Source of the DNA: Tetrastigma voinierianum
Taxonomy: Eukaryota > Streptophyta > Magnoliopsida > Vitales > Vitaceae
Assembly: GCA_016808115.1 (NCBI GenBank)
Contig: JAEQBH010000667.1
Location: forward strand, 372,001-436,000
DNA length: 64,000 bases
Direction: 5' to 3'
Part shown: piece by piece, positions 60,100-64,000 of the stretch
Position numbering within the stretch: position 1 is the first letter of the stretch
How the letters are laid out: every line of letters begins with the position of its first letter
Position numbers and translations under genes: made by a program
The notes under the pieces: model-generated
Database searches by the model: none
The model's input: only the letters and a program-made list of their open reading frames with translations
What the model was told of the DNA's origin: nothing

Positions 60100-60560
60100 C
60101 CATACATGGTCTTCAAGATAGACATTATCCGCAACCAGAATTCCTCAGTAGCTGTCTAGCTGAGGCCATGTCAGGCTGCCACGTATCTAAATTTTGGCCA
60201 ATGACAGACTGCCACGTGTCCATTTTTCCAAAAAATAAAAAATAAAAAATAAAAGACATCAAATAACCTAAATTTGTAAATTTAACATTTTCCATTTTTT
60301 CTCAAAAAATATTTTTTTTCCATTTTATTTATTTATATAGTAAAAAGAGTTATTTCTAAAAGGAAACAATAAGACCATTTTTATCAAAGTTAAAGGTCAA
60401 AATTTGGTAAGGGATGAGTTTCTAAAATTAGGTTTTCCCTTATAATCAAATCATCCATCAAAATTATTCAAAAAAAAAAAAAAAAAAAATTACCCATCAA
60501 AAAATCGGTCTGCCGAAAGGATCTGTTTCGGTGTCGGTGGGGCCCACTGCATTCAAAATT
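60100..60560 (+). promoter_or_regulatory. Promoter-like segment with G-box and GGCCCA motif
   Basis: CCACGTGTC (60212-60220) is a perfect G-box core. A related TGCCACGTATC lies at 60177-60187, so the pair may be a local duplication. GTGGGGCCCAC (60537-60547) contains the site II element often found near plant transcription starts. A poly(A) run is at 60469-60490. No TATA box is clear. It lies directly upstream of a possible 5'-UTR exon. Confidence 0.4.
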
Positions 60561-60752
60561 TAAACAAATACCCACTCTCCACCAATGAGCTTCGGAGGGT
60601 GCAACGGATTGCTAGCAACTTGCAAAAAAAAAAACCCCAAGAAAGCAATACACAAAATCGAGGTCAACCCACCCAAACACTTCTTTCAACCTTCTTTCCT
60701 TCTGGATCTTCCGTGTTTTTCTCTTTTGTTTTTGAAGTTTCCGGGCAAAGAG
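60561..60752 (+). other. Possible first (5'-UTR) exon of a host gene
   Basis: Sequence composition changes here from AT-rich to mixed with CT-rich stretches typical of plant 5' UTRs, and it ends at a good donor site (AAGAG|GTACATAT). T-rich, intron-like sequence follows for over 1.3 kb. The two overlapping open frames (60585-60845 and 60599-60865) run through the donor and look like chance. No coding exon is visible downstream in the window. Confidence 0.3.
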
Positions 60753-62160
60753 GTACATATCTGGGTTTTTCTCCCTTTTGGGTTTTGTTTAAAACAGATG
60801 TATGTAAATTTTGTTTGGATGTTCTTGAGGATTATTTTGTGTTGATGGGTTATGTTTTGATTTGAGTTTATTGGGTGTTTGGATTGAATTTTTGTGGTTA
60901 AGAAGGATCTGGGTCATGAAGTTTTGTGATTAGAGGAAGTCTTTCTGTACTGGGTGCTGGTTCCATTTACTAATCATAAAGACTTTTGATTTTATTTTTA
61001 TCTTTTGTGGAAATTTAAGGATTTTTGAATTGTTTGCATTTCATGATTGAAATTTTATGTTAATAATGATATGTAAATTGAGCTTGCATCAAGTTTGATT
61101 TTGTGGTTTCGAAAACAGCCAGTTGTTTTTCTTTTTCTCATGATATATGATAGTAATTACATAGTGGGATTCAGTTCATGGTTATCTTACCCTGTGGATT
61201 GGAAGGGCATAAAAATTCAAATACAGAAGGGAGGGAAATTAGACTCTGAATCATCACTAGTGCTCCTATAAATTCATGTCTACCACGTTGCTCAGTGATC
61301 ATGGAATATGCATCAGTATGTGATTCATATTAGAGATGATGTACTAAAAGACTTATGTTATGGATGATGCTTTGGCTTATGTGTAAAAAGGGACAAATAA
61401 ATAGTGTTCAATAAAACTATGTTTTACCCATTTGAATTAAAAGTTATGGCTGCTTGGGTTTTCTCCACTTCTGATCTCAAGTTGTTAAGATGCTTGCACT
61501 TTGTGGCAGTATTGGTTTGAACGAACTTGTTCGCATTTTGTGAAATTGTTTTAGTTGCAGTTTGGGTTTTGATGGTGGTAGACCATGCCATGGTGGTCAT
61601 GGTCTTAGTGCAGCAATAAGGGGTTTGTTCTTGAAATGGTGATAGGTTTTGATTAGATGTTGGGATTGTAGCAGCGGTAGCAGGAGCTAGAAGAAATAAT
61701 AGATATTCTTACTTGTGATTGGACTCTACCTAACAAAATTCAAAACCCAATGATCCCTGCTCTTACTAGAGCTTGGGGTCTATATCAAACCCCAAAAACA
61801 AAGTATAAATCAGACTATTGGCAATTTTTGAACTTACCACAAATCTGGTTGGCATGATAAGTGGTTGGTAGTGTTGATTTATGATGGAAGTTTTTAACAG
61901 ATACAGCAGCAATGGATGGCTGAATGACGTGGTAGGACGAGGGGGTGTCAAAGAAATTGAAAGTAGAGGAGCTCGGTGCAATAAGAAGGGTCTTTGGTAG
62001 CCTTGTTGGGAAACTTCAATGTGATTGCTTTCCACATGGGTAGTTTCATAACCAGACTATCTATTGCTATGAGAAGATCTTCAAATGTTAGATAATCCCA
62101 ATATGATGAATTTATCCTTTGGAGGGAGAGGGGGGAGAGGTGAACATGCCAATACATAGT
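60753..62160. other. Intron-like or intergenic segment
   Basis: T-rich sequence without a recognisable gene. A short inverted repeat ACCATG-C-CATGGT is at 61582-61594. The minus-strand frame 61766-62035 has no recognised motif. Confidence 0.4.
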
Positions 62161-62164
62161 AAAA

Positions 62165-63450
62165 AAGTTTAAGGAATGTTCGGGGTTGGCTCTTTTCTTG
62201 TCTCAAGCTATGGAAAAGATTTCTCATGTCCTAGTTTGTTCAGACTTTACTGGTATTGGACTGTGCTTGCAAGCTTGTTAGATGGTGGGAGATAGAGATA
62301 TGGAAATGCCCATTTAATGTTGAAGGCATGTGATTGAAGATAGAGGGTCTTAGGGGTAGGATCAAATACTCATGGAAAACAATAATTTCAATATCTTTCC
62401 AAGTTTAAGTTAGTTAAACATATTAAAGTATTGAAGAAAGAATTTAAGCAGCAAAAGATGATAAACTGGGAAATGTAACAGTTAGAAAAGCAAGGGTTCT
62501 GGAAAAACTCATAAAATTGAAGATGGAGGAGAGGAGACCATCAGTTGAGGAATATAGAAGATCAGTGAAGATGGAAGAAATAAATTGAAGGTAGAAGTCA
62601 AGGGCCTCGGGATTGGTTTAAAGGAAGGAGATCAAAGATACAAATGAGTTTCATAAGCTCACTGCAAAGTGGGGATAACAATATTAGGAGATTTATAATT
62701 GCTGGGAATTGGAAGAGTAGGGAGAAAGAAATGAAAATTAGGATGACTCAGTCTTATCAGACATCATATTCAGATGTAGAGCTGGAAAGATAGCTTGTGT
62801 TTCACACTCTATAGACAGTCAGTATAGATTGGATGGAAACCCAGAGGGTGGTGTTTGGGGCTATTGAAGAGCTTAGGGTGACAGAGACCTGAGTTCAGAT
62901 GTGCTTACAAGATTATTTTTTGGTAGAAGAATCAAGAGGTTGAAGTGGATACGATGAGTACAATGAATATACATCATGCTATCTGGATTTTCAGAGGAGC
63001 TGGAATTACATTTTTATAGTGTTTGTGTGGGAGAAAGGGTGTATCCAAGTGATCAGATCCATTAGCTCATTAAGGGTAACTAAAACTCTCTAGTGATTTG
63101 TTGTCTTAATATCATTGGAGGGTTAGCAAAAGGCAGGTGCCAGAGTATGAGAATTCTTTTGTTAAGGACTGTTTCACGATTCAAGGGTAAAGATTAAAGA
63201 TTAGGGTTGTCTGAAAGTTAGATAGAGAAGAGTGCAGAATCGTTTTCATTGGGATTTCCTAATATACTCATGTGACTGGTGGAAAAATGAGTGGGAAGGA
63301 TTACAGCTTGCATATTGATTGGATACGTTATTTACTCTTATTAATCAGAACTCTATTGGCATTATTGAGAACTTTGGATTTCTATGGTAGGAAATCCTTT
63401 ATTTTTGTTCCTCGTCTTTATTGCACTGGAGACAGTCAGTGGATTGGTAA
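62165..63450 (+). pseudogene. L1-type LINE ORF2 remnant (endonuclease-RT linker and RT)
   Basis: Plant L1-like ORF2 can be followed in broken frames. A CPFNVEGM..LKIEGL block near 62308 corresponds to the CPFRFENMWL segment after the endonuclease. NVTVRKARVLEKL and a worn KSRA..LKEGD..FHKL segment follow (62480-62660). 63135-63170 reads EYENSFVKD, the usual EYQNAFV RT block. Near 63250 HWDFLIY matches the VNWDFL block, and 63345-63410 fits the SRGLRQGDPLSP region. The YADD box and a 3' tail were not found. It lies downstream of the promoter-like segment, possibly in an intron. Confidence 0.6.
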
Positions 63451-64000
63451 CTAAAGTAAAAACTGATGCAGCTTGATAGAATATGCTGCCACTATGTTTG
63501 AAAGATATTTGGCATGCTGAAAGACACAATCTATCCAACTTGCTGAAAGCAGAAAAAATAAATGTTCAGAAATTGATGTTTCCATGGGGCAGTCTCTTGG
63601 AAGAGAAGCTAATTGTGTTTTATCTTCAGTATCCTACATGAACTGGTGAATAGGGTGGCTAACTTAAGCGTTCTTAATGACGCTTGAATACTCTGAGATA
63701 CAGACTAATCATCAAGTGCCGCTTTAGGAAGGCTCCAAAACATGCAAGTTCCCTTGGAGTGATTAAATGATGCCAGATGTATCTCCACAATTTCTATTAG
63801 GAATAATCTCCCGTGCTTTGATCTCCTTTCTAGGCTAAGGGACAGTGGCACCTAACATAAAGCTGTTTTGCAGTCCATGTGAAACAAAGTTTATTTATAT
63901 AACCTTGAAATGTGATTCATGAATGACTAAAACTTGGAGCTTTTGTGACTATAGACAACAAAATTCCAAACAAACTTGCAGCTTTATTGCAGGGTCCAAA
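63451..64000. other. Unassigned right edge
   Basis: No supported gene. It may be more LINE sequence or intron; the match to ORF2 fades after about 63450. Confidence 0.4.

Noticed and set aside
60585..60865. Two 86-88-codon frames near the promoter-like segment
   Set aside because: Both read through a good splice donor and encode low-complexity, hydrophobic-rich peptides; better explained as 5' UTR and intron.

Overview
The window is nuclear DNA of a flowering plant. The evidence is degenerate TTTAGGG-type telomere-like repeats, Ty1/copia elements whose primer-binding sites resemble initiator tRNA-Met, Ty3/gypsy elements with plant-type pol, a CACTA (En/Spm) transposase, an L1-type LINE and a Tourist/hAT-sized MITE candidate. 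The species cannot be named from the sequence. I see no intact protein-coding gene. About 90% of the window is transposable elements, and every element ORF is broken by stops or frameshifts, so all are called pseudogenes or element remnants.

Layout, left to right. 1-1359 is part of a minus-strand gypsy-type LTR. 1360-5689 is a decayed minus-strand CACTA transposase (domain order Transpos_assoc, Transposase_21, DUF4218, DUF4216, acidic tail). 5690-15047 is gypsy element A, with very long LTRs (about 3.5 and 4.1 kb) carrying a ~190-bp tandem array and an internal region cut down to gag and protease; it sits inside a telomere-like repeat stretch. 15160-16220 is unassigned. 16223-18388 is a minus-strand copia 5' end (gag, primer-binding site, LTR). 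18389-19506 is unassigned AT-rich DNA.

19507-40302 is minus-strand copia element 1, split by a Russian-doll insertion four levels deep. Copia 1 contains a solo-LTR-like insertion (22369-37038). That contains a minus-strand gypsy solo LTR (24937-36869). That contains a complete-structure gypsy element B (25452-34522). Target-site duplications support the layers.

40303-40595 is a short flank with a microsatellite. 40596-59378 is plus-strand copia element 2, same family as copia 1 and head-to-head with it, with an exact TGTTT target duplication. It is split by minus-strand gypsy element C (42144-55063), which itself carries a plus-strand solo LTR (48979-52631).

59379-64000 is the only long stretch without LTR elements. 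It has a MITE candidate, a promoter-like segment with a G-box and a GGCCCA element, a possible 5'-UTR exon ending at a GT donor (60752), and a decayed LINE ORF2 (about 62165-63450). A host gene may start here and continue past the right edge, but no host coding exon can be shown.

No operon-like or previously undescribed protein system is visible. The observations most worth checking are structural: the nested insertion order, a cluster of TTGTCGCGACAA palindromes, a hairpin plus pentanucleotide repeat shared by two gypsy leaders, and the unequal arrays inside one LTR pair.
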